Assembly: GCF_026151205.1 (NCBI RefSeq)
Contig: NW_026971868.1
Coordinates: forward strand, 1 to 26,188
DNA: 26,188 bases
From: Bolinopsis microptera
Taxonomy: Eukaryota; Ctenophora; Tentaculata; Lobata; Bolinopsidae
Direction of reading: 5' to 3'
Part shown: positions 10,334 to 19,560 of the stretch, piece by piece
How the letters are laid out: every line of letters begins with the position of its first letter
How positions within the stretch are numbered: the first letter of the stretch is position 1
Notes under the pieces: model-generated
What the model was told of the DNA's origin: nothing
Databases searched by the model: none
What the model saw: only the letters and a program-made list of their open reading frames with translations
Program-made: the position numbers and the translations under genes

Positions 10334-10783
10334 ATGTTAGGTTGGTATTCAGTAAATACACCCAATGCATCCCATATATCCTTCTATCCTCGCGCTCTGT
10401 GTAACAGAAGCATTATAATTTCCCACCTAAATACTAACGAGTGTTTTAGGGATGGGAAAGGAGTGTGTTTTAAGGTTTCTGGGGGAAAGGGTTGGGTTCA
10501 TTTTGCTCTTATACACTCCAATGGGTTGGGAAAAAATTGGTTAAAAACTTTTAGCTCCCCAAAAAGGATCTCATTGGTCTCTTCGGGGGGGGGGGGGGAG
10601 ACCTTCCGCTTTTGTGCGCAGGTGAAATCACCCCCCCGGACACGATCAGCCTCAACCCACGCCAAATACTTCCCTTTTTGCGCGGGAACCTTCCCCCGGG
10701 ACATTGGTAGGGTGGACTTAACAAAAATTCCTCACGGGACCAAAATTAAATCCTTTTTTCCTAACTGTTTTTTTATTAATTGA
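10334..10783 (+). CDS. Hypothetical ORF, 149 aa, unrecognised
   Basis: The longest uninterrupted ATG-started frame outside the LINE ORF1, from ATG at 10334 to TGA at 10781-10783. The first 60 residues have a balanced composition. The middle crosses a run of more than ten G at about 10586, where the reading frame is unreliable. Part of the same DNA (10704..10498) is also open on the minus strand with an equally plausible composition, so the coding strand is unclear. No domain, signal peptide or membrane segment was recognised. A frame of this length is expected about once by chance in a window this size. Confidence 0.15.
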   Translation: MLGWYSVNTPNASHISFYPRALCNRSIIISHLNTNECFRDGKGVCFKVSGGKGWVHFALIHSNGLGKNWLKTFSSPKRISLVSSGGGGETFRFCAQVKSPPRTRSASTHAKYFPFCAGTFPRDIGRVDLTKIPHGTKIKSFFPNCFFIN

Positions 10784-11458
10784 AGTTATCATTTACAGTT
10801 TATGGAAACCTAACTTCTATTACTCCCTCGTGGGGACTTAAAGTGGGCGATATAAGAGGATTTTTTAATTCTGTTTTATAAAATTTTGGTTTTAATAAAA
10901 TTTTTATAGGGGTGGGCCGCCGTGGGCCGGGAGCGGGGGGGGGACCTAAGGCAAATGGGAAGAGGTTGGGATACTTGGAAATTTTTTTTTTTGGTTGGTA
11001 TTTGATTACACCTAGGGATTTCAAACAGATAAAAGGTACATACTCATATATTTTTATTCAAGGGAAAAAACATTTGTGTTTTTTATGGAAAACCGGGTGG
11101 TCTATTATTTCACATCTGTCACTGGGGTACATTGTTTTAGGATTCACTGCACCGGGTTGTAGTTAGACTGCAAAACCCAAGAGTTCACCCTTGGTTTTGC
11201 AAGCTTTTCTGTACTACCCGGCGGGTTTGGCAGGTCCGGGTCTAGCTTCTACAGGTTCATTTTAATTGGGTTTATTGTACTGTTTAATTACTGGTTTCTA
11301 GTGTGACTTTGGGGGCGGAGGGCTTTTGCCCGTTAGTGTCATTTGTTTGTTTACTAATTTGAGGGGTATCGTGGCAAAAATTTGGGGGGGACCCCCACTT
11401 AAACCCAACCAGATTTTTACTTTTATAGTTTCGGCCAGTTGGGGTAGTCACCGAACCG
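10784..11458. other. No gene seen
   Basis: Moderate-quality AT-rich sequence with scattered G and T runs. The frame at 10912-11166 contains artefactual G/A-run residues and no recognisable domain. Toward the right end the sequence passes into the GC-core minisatellite. Confidence 0.45.
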
Positions 11459-12540
11459 TGGGCTATATAGGACGGCTATCTATTCCGGGCTATTAAAGGG
11501 GGCCGGCGTATAGCCGGCTTTACAAATTTTTATTAAGCGGGGGCTTATAAAGGCCGGGTAGTGAGGGCCGGCTTACATTTATTTGTTGTTGTGAGCGACC
11601 CGGCTATTAGCGGTTTTAAGGCTGCTTATTAGGGCCGTTTTTTGGTGATTAAAAAAAAGTGGGGTATTAAGGCGGTTATAAGATGTGTAAACACCTCTAA
11701 ACTTACCCAAATCGTACTGAAACGATTAGGTCAGGAGGCCGGGGCTATAAGAAAAAAATTTTCCAGTGTTTGGGTGGAAAACGGGGCTATTAGCCGGGGT
11801 AATATGGTCCGGCTATTAGGGGGGGGGCCGTTTTAGGGATCGAATAAGGTGGTTAATAATGCCGGCTATTTAAAGGCCGGTTATTAAGACTATAAACCTT
11901 TCAGGTCCCAAGTGTTTTTACGATGAAGTTAAGTTAATTTTTTCTTATAGCCGGGCTTATTTAAATAAAAAATAATACCAACATGCTTTTCGATTTTTTA
12001 ACCTCAAAAGGGCTTTATGAGCCGGGCTTATTTAAACCGGGCTACAAATCGGGCCGGTTTCTCGCTTGGGTAATTTTTTTTTTTTCCTTTTAGGCCGGGG
12101 TCCTGGACTATCGTTTTTTCAGGTTTACGAATGGGGGGTCAGGGTAGGTTGGAGTTTATATTATTGTCCTTATAAAAAAACCGGCGATTTATAAACACTT
12201 TCCGATTATCCTAAATATAAACGGGCCTTAATAGGCCGGGCTGTTATAACCAGGGGCTTTAAAAAAGCCGGTTTTTTTCACTGGAATGTTCTTTATAAGC
12301 CCCGATACCTTATTGTAAAAAACGGATTATTAAGGGGCCCGGGCTTTTTAATTAAACCGGCTTAATATGCCGTCGCTCAACAAACTATGAATGTAAAGGC
12401 GGGCTTCTAAACCGGCTTATTAATTTAAGCCGGCTTAATAGCCGGGCTATAATAAATAATTTGTTTAGGCCGGCTATTAAGGGCCGGGTTTTATAAGCCC
12501 CGGCCTTTATTACACCGGAGCTTATAAGGGGCCGGGTTCG
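11459..12540. repeat. Degenerate 13-14 bp minisatellite with GCCGGC core
   Basis: A long array of a unit close to GGCCGGCTATTAA or GGCCGGCTTATTAA. A GC-rich core (GGCCGGC, CCGGGC, GGCCGGG) alternates with TTATAA, TATTAA or TTTAAA spacers. Several dozen recognisable units can be followed, densest at 11459-11640, 11740-11890 and 12340-12540, with diverged or unrelated stretches near 11900-11940 and 12060-12180. Both the core and the spacer are near-palindromic, so the array reads similarly on both strands and can form hairpins, for example 12412-12433. The open frame at 11642-11836 lies inside the array and is a by-product. Confidence 0.8.
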
Positions 12541-15300
12541 GTTGATCCTACCAATTTTCCCTTATGAGTCAACATTTTTAAAAAAAAAACCAAAATAAAA
12601 TTTTGTTGTTTGGGTTTATCCTTTTTAGAAAAATATATATGAAAAATAAATTTTGGAGGGATGGGCAGTTTTTTTAAAAGGCATTGTAAAATTATGCTAG
12701 TTGGGGCTTTTATTTCGTTTTAGTTTAGGTTGTCAATCTTTTTTAAAAACTATGTTGGGGATTATTATGTGGTTTTTTTTTTTTATTCATAGTACTTGTC
12801 CCCGGGGGGAACTAATCTTTATATCAAGGTTATAATTTCAATGTTAGGGGCAATTATAGAATTAAATAAAATATTTACCAATTTTTGGGAGGGGGGGGGG
12901 GGCCTTGGACGTTTCTGGCGGGTAGTTCGGGTTGTTATGGTTAAGGTTAGGTAGGTAAGGTAATCCTTACATAGTTGAACCAGTTTTATTAAAAATTAAA
13001 AAAGAGATCCACCACGCGCCCGGGGGGGACCAAGAAAAGTGGTGTAACCTAAAAACCAAAAACGACAAAATTATTTTGAACTGTTTGTTAATAACATACT
13101 GACCCATTAAAACCGATAAAAATATTTCGGTTTGAATGCGAAATGGTTGGGGGGGGGGGGGGGAAAATAAACTTATTTCTTTGTGGGCTCCTCAACACAA
13201 ACAAACAATTTAAAAAGGGTTCTGTTAGTCCTTAAACCACGCTTCTTAAAAAACGGGGGAACTCAGATACCTAGTCTGTCTGATGCGATTCCATAGGTGT
13301 ACTTAGTAGTTCCAAAACAAGCTTGCATGCGACGGGCCCGTTCTTTTGGGTCAGGATTTTACTTACCACACTTTGGCTTTATATTTAGGAAGTTTTTTAC
13401 GAATTACTTATTATTGGGGGGTAAAACAAAAACCTGAGGGGATTATAATGCGGTTAATGGGATAAGTTTAGGGTTTTTATTTATGAGCAGCCGGCGTAAG
13501 TTCCGACCTGTTGGCTGTGTCTTCCCCCTTATTGGGGGGGGGGGGGACATGGAACCTTCGTAATTCTCCTTTTCACAGCCAATTGGATGTCAATTGGATC
13601 CAGGTTAGGTTTCAAATGGGCTTTTCATGATTCAGGGGGGGGGGACGTGGGGGGACGATTAGAGCACCCACGATGGTTCCAGGATTGTGGGGGGAAATTG
13701 GTTATTTAAATTTACGTTAATTTCTGCGGTCCACCGCAACCAAAAAAAAAAAACCTCTGAAAATTTTCAACAATCTGGTGTAAGTATTTGTATATAGTTC
13801 CCCCGGAAACCTATACAAATTTTTCAGTTGTCTTGACCTGAAACTGAAAAAAGGGGGTGAAATGTTGAGGGGGGGGAAATTTGGGCTAAGTAAAAAAAAA
13901 CAAGCTGTTAGAAACCCCGGGAGTTAAAGCATACTATAGGAAAAAGAGTTTGTCTTGTTTAAGGATTCCGGGGGCTAATTATCTGTGCTCGGGCATTGGT
14001 CTTTCATTGTTTAAGCTGGATTCTTGTTAGAGAGGGCATCTGTTCAGTTTTAAAACCCACCGGCTTTGGCACCTTGGGGGGGACCCCCCAATCCATAAAG
14101 GAAGGTTGGCCATCCTACTTACTTTAGCATTTAGAGGGGAAAATTTGGGGGGGTGGGGTCGGGGCGACAAACCAAGGTTTATGGTACGTATTTACTTTTG
14201 GGCCTGAGTCTTACCTTGGGAATTACTTTGCGTGTTTTAAACTTTCCATGGGGGGGGGGACTACATTTCCATTCCTTTAACAATCACCATAAAAAATAAA
14301 AAAAAAAAAAACTAAGGTCCCCTTAGAATTTTCCAGTTTTTTCATGGGGGACTCGTTTAGGGAAAACAGAAAACCTGGTTAAACATTTTTTAAAACGACG
14401 GAATGAGGTAAACATCAGTTTCCCAAAGGTTAATCCACGGGAGGAATATAATTTGGGCTGATTTTTGGTACTGTGCCCATAAACTTTAAAAGTAATGTAA
14501 GGTCGGTTTCACTCTTACGCCTGGATTATCCCGGTGGGGGTCAAGACCGAGAAGGGGGGAGGAAAAGAAAAAAACAATAATTAAAAAATTAAAACATTTC
14601 ATATCAGGGGGGACTATTAGTAATTAGTTATTTGGATTCATTAGGGGAAAACATTGTTTCGACTCTAAACTTTATGCTATTAAAACGGATAAGAAAAAAA
14701 TAAAAACCCAAATTTCAGAGGCTAGGGCTAGGGTCTATTTATCTAATTTTAAGAAGGGGGGATAAAATAAAAACCAGTATTGGGGGCATCAACCCATTTG
14801 GCTTTGGGGGGGCGGGGGGGCCTTATATATTTTTTCGGGGGGGGGGACACGGGTGGGCTCATGTGGTTATACAAACGTTTTACTGTAGTGCGAAACCTGA
14901 TTTCCGAAAGGGAATTATGGGCTCGATAAAATCCGGGTCACACTTTGGATTTGAATGCCCGGGGAATTTCCCTTTTCCTTCATTTTAGGGGCTTTTGGCG
15001 TTTTTCGCGACACCTTTTTAAATCTGTAGCCAGATCGTCTTTATGAGTAATGTGGCGACCCACTTTAAGATAATAAAAAACCTTTTTAAAAACCTGTGGT
15101 GTCCGAGAAATAAAACTTATTTGGGGCCCGTTAAATAAATCAATAAAATTCCCCCGCATTTTGGGTTCCAAACTTGACTTGGGTCCGTTTTTTTTTCCTC
15201 TATCACTGTAAAATAGGATGTTGAAACTGTTGGGGGGGACAAGGTTTCACAAAAATAGGGAAAAATAATAATTTTGATTGTTTATCCCTTAAAATTTCTC
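12541..15300. other. G-run-rich low-quality sequence, no gene seen
   Basis: AT-rich text studded with G runs of 6-14 bases, strikingly often followed by AC. C runs on the same strand are far rarer. Short telomere-like repeats (GGTTA/GGTAA types) lie at 12938-12963 and a direct repeat CAATTGGAT at 13580-13588 and 13591-13599. No frame reaches a convincing length or shows a domain. The minus frame at 15171..14980 is unrecognised. Confidence 0.5.
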
Positions 15301-16765
15301 ATTTATCCCTTTTAATTTTTAAATTAACAGGGAATTTGTGTGTTAAAAAAATTTTATTTATTGGCTTTTTTCCATTTTTCCATGTTTATCACAGATTTTT
15401 TAAACATTACCTGTTTAACAAGGTTTTTTTACCCTCTTTGGCAAACTGGGCCTCCAAAAGTAAAAAACATCCTTTTCTGTATGGGATTGGCGGACGTTTT
15501 AAAATATTTCCAGTTTCATATTTTATTTTATATTTGATTAAAATGGGTGTAGCCAAAAAAAAGTGTTTTTGTTCGTTTTTTAAAACAGAAGGATAATTGT
15601 CCCAATACTTTTGGGGATATTGGGTTTCAAGGGTATCCCCAACTGTATATCTAACTTTTTTCTTGTTTATGGCCTGTTAAAAAAAATGGTTTTTCGGGAC
15701 ATCCTCCATTATTTATTAAAATACACGGGTAGATATTTTTAAACGGGTTTTTCATTGGGGGTTTTGTTATCGGTGTTAAGTAAAAAGTCTGGTTTCCCAA
15801 GGGACTTAATACTATTATTAAGCTTGTTTCTTTCATAACTGATTTTGTTGCTTAATTAAGTCAAGATCTGGATTCTCCCGGGGCTCTTCCGAATCACCAG
15901 ACTTTGTAATTCAGCGTTAGGCAAATTTTAAATAAAACTTATTAAACGAATTGTTCATATTTTTTGCCCCCAAAATCCTGAATTATAATAAATTCTGGGG
16001 GAATTTTCCATAGGAAAATAATATAAAAAAGCTTTTTCGTTAAAAGGGCGTGCTTGCAAAATTTGCGCGTTCTTTGGGAATTTTGAATTTTACATCGCCC
16101 CCAATGGGGAAAAAAAAATTAACAGTGAGAGGGGGGTTTTTTTCCTGGATTCTGGGATTTCCCTGAAAGGCCAAAGTTAAAAATGGACAAATCATTTTTG
16201 CTTCCCGTGCAGGTCAGTGGGTTTATTTTTAAAAAAATTGTAAAATTCCCAAAAACGGGGGGGTTTAGTGGTCCTTTTTTTAATTTTAGATCAGACGACA
16301 GGAAATTTAAGGTGGGATTGAGGATTAATATTTGGTATCGTTAGGTATTGTTTTCTTTCTTCCCAACAAACATAATCTCGTGGCCAAAAAAACATGAAAA
16401 CAATAAACAGGGCCAAATGGTTAAAAACTATATTTACCAAAAAAGTTTCACAGTGGAAAGTTATTTATCCCGTAAACGTGTTTCAAAAAACTTTGGGAGT
16501 AATAAAACTTTTCCTCTGAATAAAGTCAATTTGTTTTATAAAAAACCCAATTTTTTAATGTTTTCAATAATTAAAAAGGGGGAAGGTTTTCAACAGTTTT
16601 CCCAAAAAACCCGAGTTTAAAATTTAAACGGGCAAAAAAAACAGAGGAAGAAATAACTTCTCTTGAATTCGTTCCTTCTTTACAAAACTTTCCCCCCAAA
16701 TTTACTTGAACGTTGCGATAAAACCCAACCCCCCCCCTCAAATCAAAGCTAGTACGTAGGAAATA
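15301..16765. other. AT-rich sequence, no gene recognised
   Basis: Quality is better than to the left, but poly-T and poly-A tracts still dominate. The frames at 15336-15596 and 15340-15537 overlap in different phases and are rich in F, L and K, as expected from T and A runs. The frame at 16348-16620 starts at a non-ATG codon and has no recognisable motif. Nothing coding can be supported. Confidence 0.45.
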
Positions 16766-16996
16766 GTGCTGAAACGTAAAAGGGCCGCGAAACTTTGTAA
16801 ATTTAAAAATTTAACAAAGCGTCCCCTACTAAATGGGCCCCCAAAAAGGGCCCCCCCCAATTTAGGGGGGCCCCTTGTTTTCAAAAAAGATTCCCAAAAG
16901 CCGGTTGAAAAAAGGCCCTCTGGGGGCCGCGCCATCAAAGCCGAAGCCGAAATAAAAGAGAAAAGGGAGAAGAAACATGAAAAAATAGTTAAATAA
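16766..16996 (+). pseudogene. Possible fragment of a Myb/SANT- or NAM-associated transposon protein
   Basis: An open stretch without an ATG, closed by TAA at 16994-16996. Its last 30 or so codons (16901-16993) lack homopolymer inflation and give a highly charged helical peptide: KRPSGGRAIK, then alternating K, E, R and A, ending HEKIVK. This recalls the RPxGxKAAK motif followed by a charged helix found in Myb/SANT-like and NAM-associated proteins, many of them encoded by PIF/Harbinger-type transposons. The first part crosses C- and G-run blocks and is unreliable. The opposite strand is also open here. The family suggestion rests on a short motif remembered from the family and is tentative. 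Confidence 0.22.
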
Positions 16997-17718
16997 GGTA
17001 TAATAAGCATGACAGGTTCTCCAGAGATATTTGTTTATAAAGGTTTCCCGTGCAACTGGTAAAAGTGGGGAGGAAAAAGGGAAAAAAGTAAAGTGGAAGT
17101 GTCGTCAAATGAGTTTCTCGTCAGAAAGTTTCGTGAGAAGTTTGCCAAGTTTTTTCCCGGATATTTGAGTTTATGATTACTGTGTAGATTGTTGCTAGCC
17201 CGTAAAATCTCTGTCGGGGGGGAAGACTGGCTGCTAAAGTTTCGAAAATTATTGAAAAAAAATGCCCTATAAAAAGCTCGAAAACAATTTAGAAAAATTT
17301 TACGTGGTCACACACATGCTTCAGGGGGCCTCAGAGGGGGTGAAAGAGCCAAATTATAACCCAAAAAACAAGAAAACCAAAATGCTGGTAATATGCCTCA
17401 TCAAATTATAAAACCCCAAGTCACTAAAAATCAGGAATGCTTTAACTAATAGGGGACCAATCACCGGTCGTCAGTTAATTAGTTAGAATTTAGATATTTA
17501 AAAAAAACCCTCTTTAAATTTTTTGGGATAATTACTACGTAGTGCTAAAAATGCTGGTTTGGCCACAAAAGTAGCGCCATTGGGTACCCCACAGTTTAAC
17601 CCCATCAAAAAAAACAAAAAAAAATTTTTCCAAGTTGTTGCGTCCCAAAACGACTGAAATAGCAACTTTTTGTGTGGCTTCCCAAAAACCTAAACAATTC
17701 ACAGATCACAGATGATAA

Positions 17719-17939
17719 GGTCATGTTATCTTTATAAACCCCTTTAGCACCGAGCAAACTAGCGCCAATGATTTGCAAGACCTGCCTTTACGTCTAAAAG
17801 CTGATGCAAAAAAAGAAAGTACTGAGGAATTGGGGGTGACGATCTTTGGGGTACCTGTTTAAGGGAAATTTTCCCTTTAGAGATCTTTAAAACGTTTCGA
17901 GAAATTAAAAAATCTTTGGTAAATCTAACGGAAAGCTGA
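17719..17939 (+). pseudogene. Possible decayed coding piece in two frames, unrecognised
   Basis: One plus-strand frame is open from 17719 to a TAA at 17860-17862 and gives about 47 residues of soluble, charged character (for example STEQTSANDLQDL). Just before that stop a second frame takes over and runs to a TGA at 17937-17939, giving FKTFREIKKSLVNL. Such a hand-over is what a one-base indel in a coding region would produce. No family could be named, there is no start codon, and the minus strand is also open over part of the stretch (17944..17759). It may be chance. Confidence 0.15.
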
Positions 17940-18480
17940 GACAAAACCCCTCAGAAAATGCCAATTATACGCAACTGCCACAGCAGAGCACTGGTGAACA
18001 GCACGGCATTAAAAACGGCAAGTCAACGTAGGTTGTGAAGCTAAAGGGGTGAGGGTGTCAGGTGGAACGAGGGGAATATGAACTATAATTGGAACCTAGT
18101 TCCTTCTTTTGCAGGATCTGTTTTTTCCCCCGGGGTGAAGCTTTCAAAACCCGATCAGCGTTAGTTTCAACAGATTTTGTATTTTTTTTTGGTCAGGGTA
18201 CAGGGTAAACCGATATCTTTTGTACTTTTAAAAAAAGAAATTTTAAAACGAATGAAAGGGGATAAGGGATTTAGAGAGGGAAATGACCTGAGTTTGGGAG
18301 ACTGCCTCTACTCATGATCCAAAATCCTAACTGAAAAGTCCTTTGAGACGCGCTAAAAAAGAAGTTATCTCATAAAATTTAACAAGTTAACAGTGTTTAC
18401 TGAGTAATGGTCAGTACCAGTTGCAGTACCAGAGAGTCTATCTAATGCAAGGATAAGGCTTTTTCAGAACTCTGTTTAGA

Positions 18481-18527
18481 GTCCATTACACCCACGGGAG
18501 AAGCTGTTGGGGCGCTTGGTAATGGAC
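18481..18527. repeat. Perfect 9-bp inverted repeat beside a quality break
   Basis: GTCCATTAC at 18481-18489 is matched by GTAATGGAC at 18519-18527 with a 29-base loop. A few repeats of this size are expected by chance in 26 kb. It is listed because it directly abuts the sudden onset of homopolymer-inflated text at 18531. Confidence 0.4.
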
Positions 18528-18530
18528 GCG

Positions 18531-18915
18531 CACTAATTTAGTAGTATATGCACTTTGTGAAAACCCCCGTTATTTTTAAAAAAACGGGAAAAAAAACAAA
18601 AAAAATTTGGGAGGGGAAACCCTTTGGGGTTTTTTTTTAAAAGAGAATTTTTGGGGGGCCCCAAAAAAAAAAAAATTTTGGTAAATTTTTTTAAAAAAAG
18701 AGCCCCCCCAAAAATTTTAAAATTTAAAAAACCCCCGGGAAAAAACGGAGGGGGAAAAAAAAAAAAAAAGGCAAAACGAATTTTGGGGAAAAAGGGGGGG
18801 GGGAAAAAAACCCGGGGGGAAAAAAACCCTTTGGGTGTTCCCCCAAAGGGGTTTTTTTTTTCCCCCCCCCCCAATTTTTTTTAAAAAAAAAAAATTTTTT
18901 TTTTTAAGGGGGGGG

Positions 18916-18957
<42 letters not shown>

Positions 18958-18975
18958 GGGTTTTAAAAAAAAAAT

Positions 18976-19007
<32 letters not shown>

Positions 19008-19560
19008 TTTGGGGGAAAAGGGGGGGGGAAGGGGAAATTTGGGAAAGTCTTCCCTTTTCTTTTAAAAACTTAAAGAAGGGTAAAAAAATTAACCCCCTTT
19101 TAAAAAAAAAAAGGTTGTTTAAACCCAGGGGCCCCCTTCAACCGGGAGGTTTTTGGGGTTTTGGGGAAATTTTAAAGCCCCAAAAAAAAAAGAAGTTGGG
19201 GGGGGGGTAACCCCCCATTATTTTTTAGTAAATTTAAAATTTTTTAAAAAAGGGGTTTTTTTCGTAATTAAAAACCCGGAAAAAAAAAGGGGGGGGCCCC
19301 CCATAAATTTTCCCGGGGAGGGGTTTAAAAAAAGGGAAAATTTCTTTTCGGGGGGGCAAAGAAAAAACCCCCCATTTAAAAAAGGGGGAAAAAAAAAATT
19401 TTTGGGGTTTTTTTTTTGGGGGGATATTAAAAAAAAAACCCGGGGGTTTTTTTAAAAATTTAAAGTATAAAAAAGGGCTTTAAAAACCCCGGGGGTAAAT
19501 TTTTAAAAAAGTAAAAAGGTTTCCCGGGGCCCCAAAAAAGGGGGGTTTTTTTTTTTAAAA
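18531..19560. other. Second homopolymer-inflated block, not interpretable
   Basis: Sudden onset of runs of A, T, G and C, including 34 consecutive A (18916-18949) directly followed by 11 G. Sense and antisense frames (18624-18884 and 18874..18533) are both open because runs rarely make stops. They translate to K, G, F and P strings and are not genes. It is interpreted as consensus failure. Confidence 0.8.

Larger units (their letters stand above)
16997..18530. other. Complex sequence, possible decayed coding pieces
   Basis: One of the cleaner stretches of the window. Short plus-strand open pieces with protein-like composition occur at about 17063-17167 and 17719-17939, each broken by stops or phase changes. 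A pyrimidine tract ending in TTTTGCAG at about 18100-18115 would suit a splice acceptor. A perfect 9-bp inverted repeat lies at 18481-18527, immediately before the next homopolymer-inflated block. None of this adds up to a definable gene. Confidence 0.4.

Noticed and set aside
11642-11836. 64-codon open frame
   Set aside because: It sits inside the GCCGGC-core tandem array and shows no domain.
18412-18432. CAGTACCAG direct repeat, as possible target-site duplications or CRISPR-like repeats
   Set aside because: Only two 9-base copies 12 bases apart; no array and no element between them.
18916-18949. 34-base A run as a retrotransposon poly(A) tail
   Set aside because: It lies in the middle of homopolymer-inflated text with equally abnormal runs of other bases, so it is not evidence of a tail.
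18533-19455. Overlapping sense and antisense frames of 86-113 codons
   Set aside because: Homopolymer runs rarely form stops, so frames stay open on both strands; composition is artefactual.
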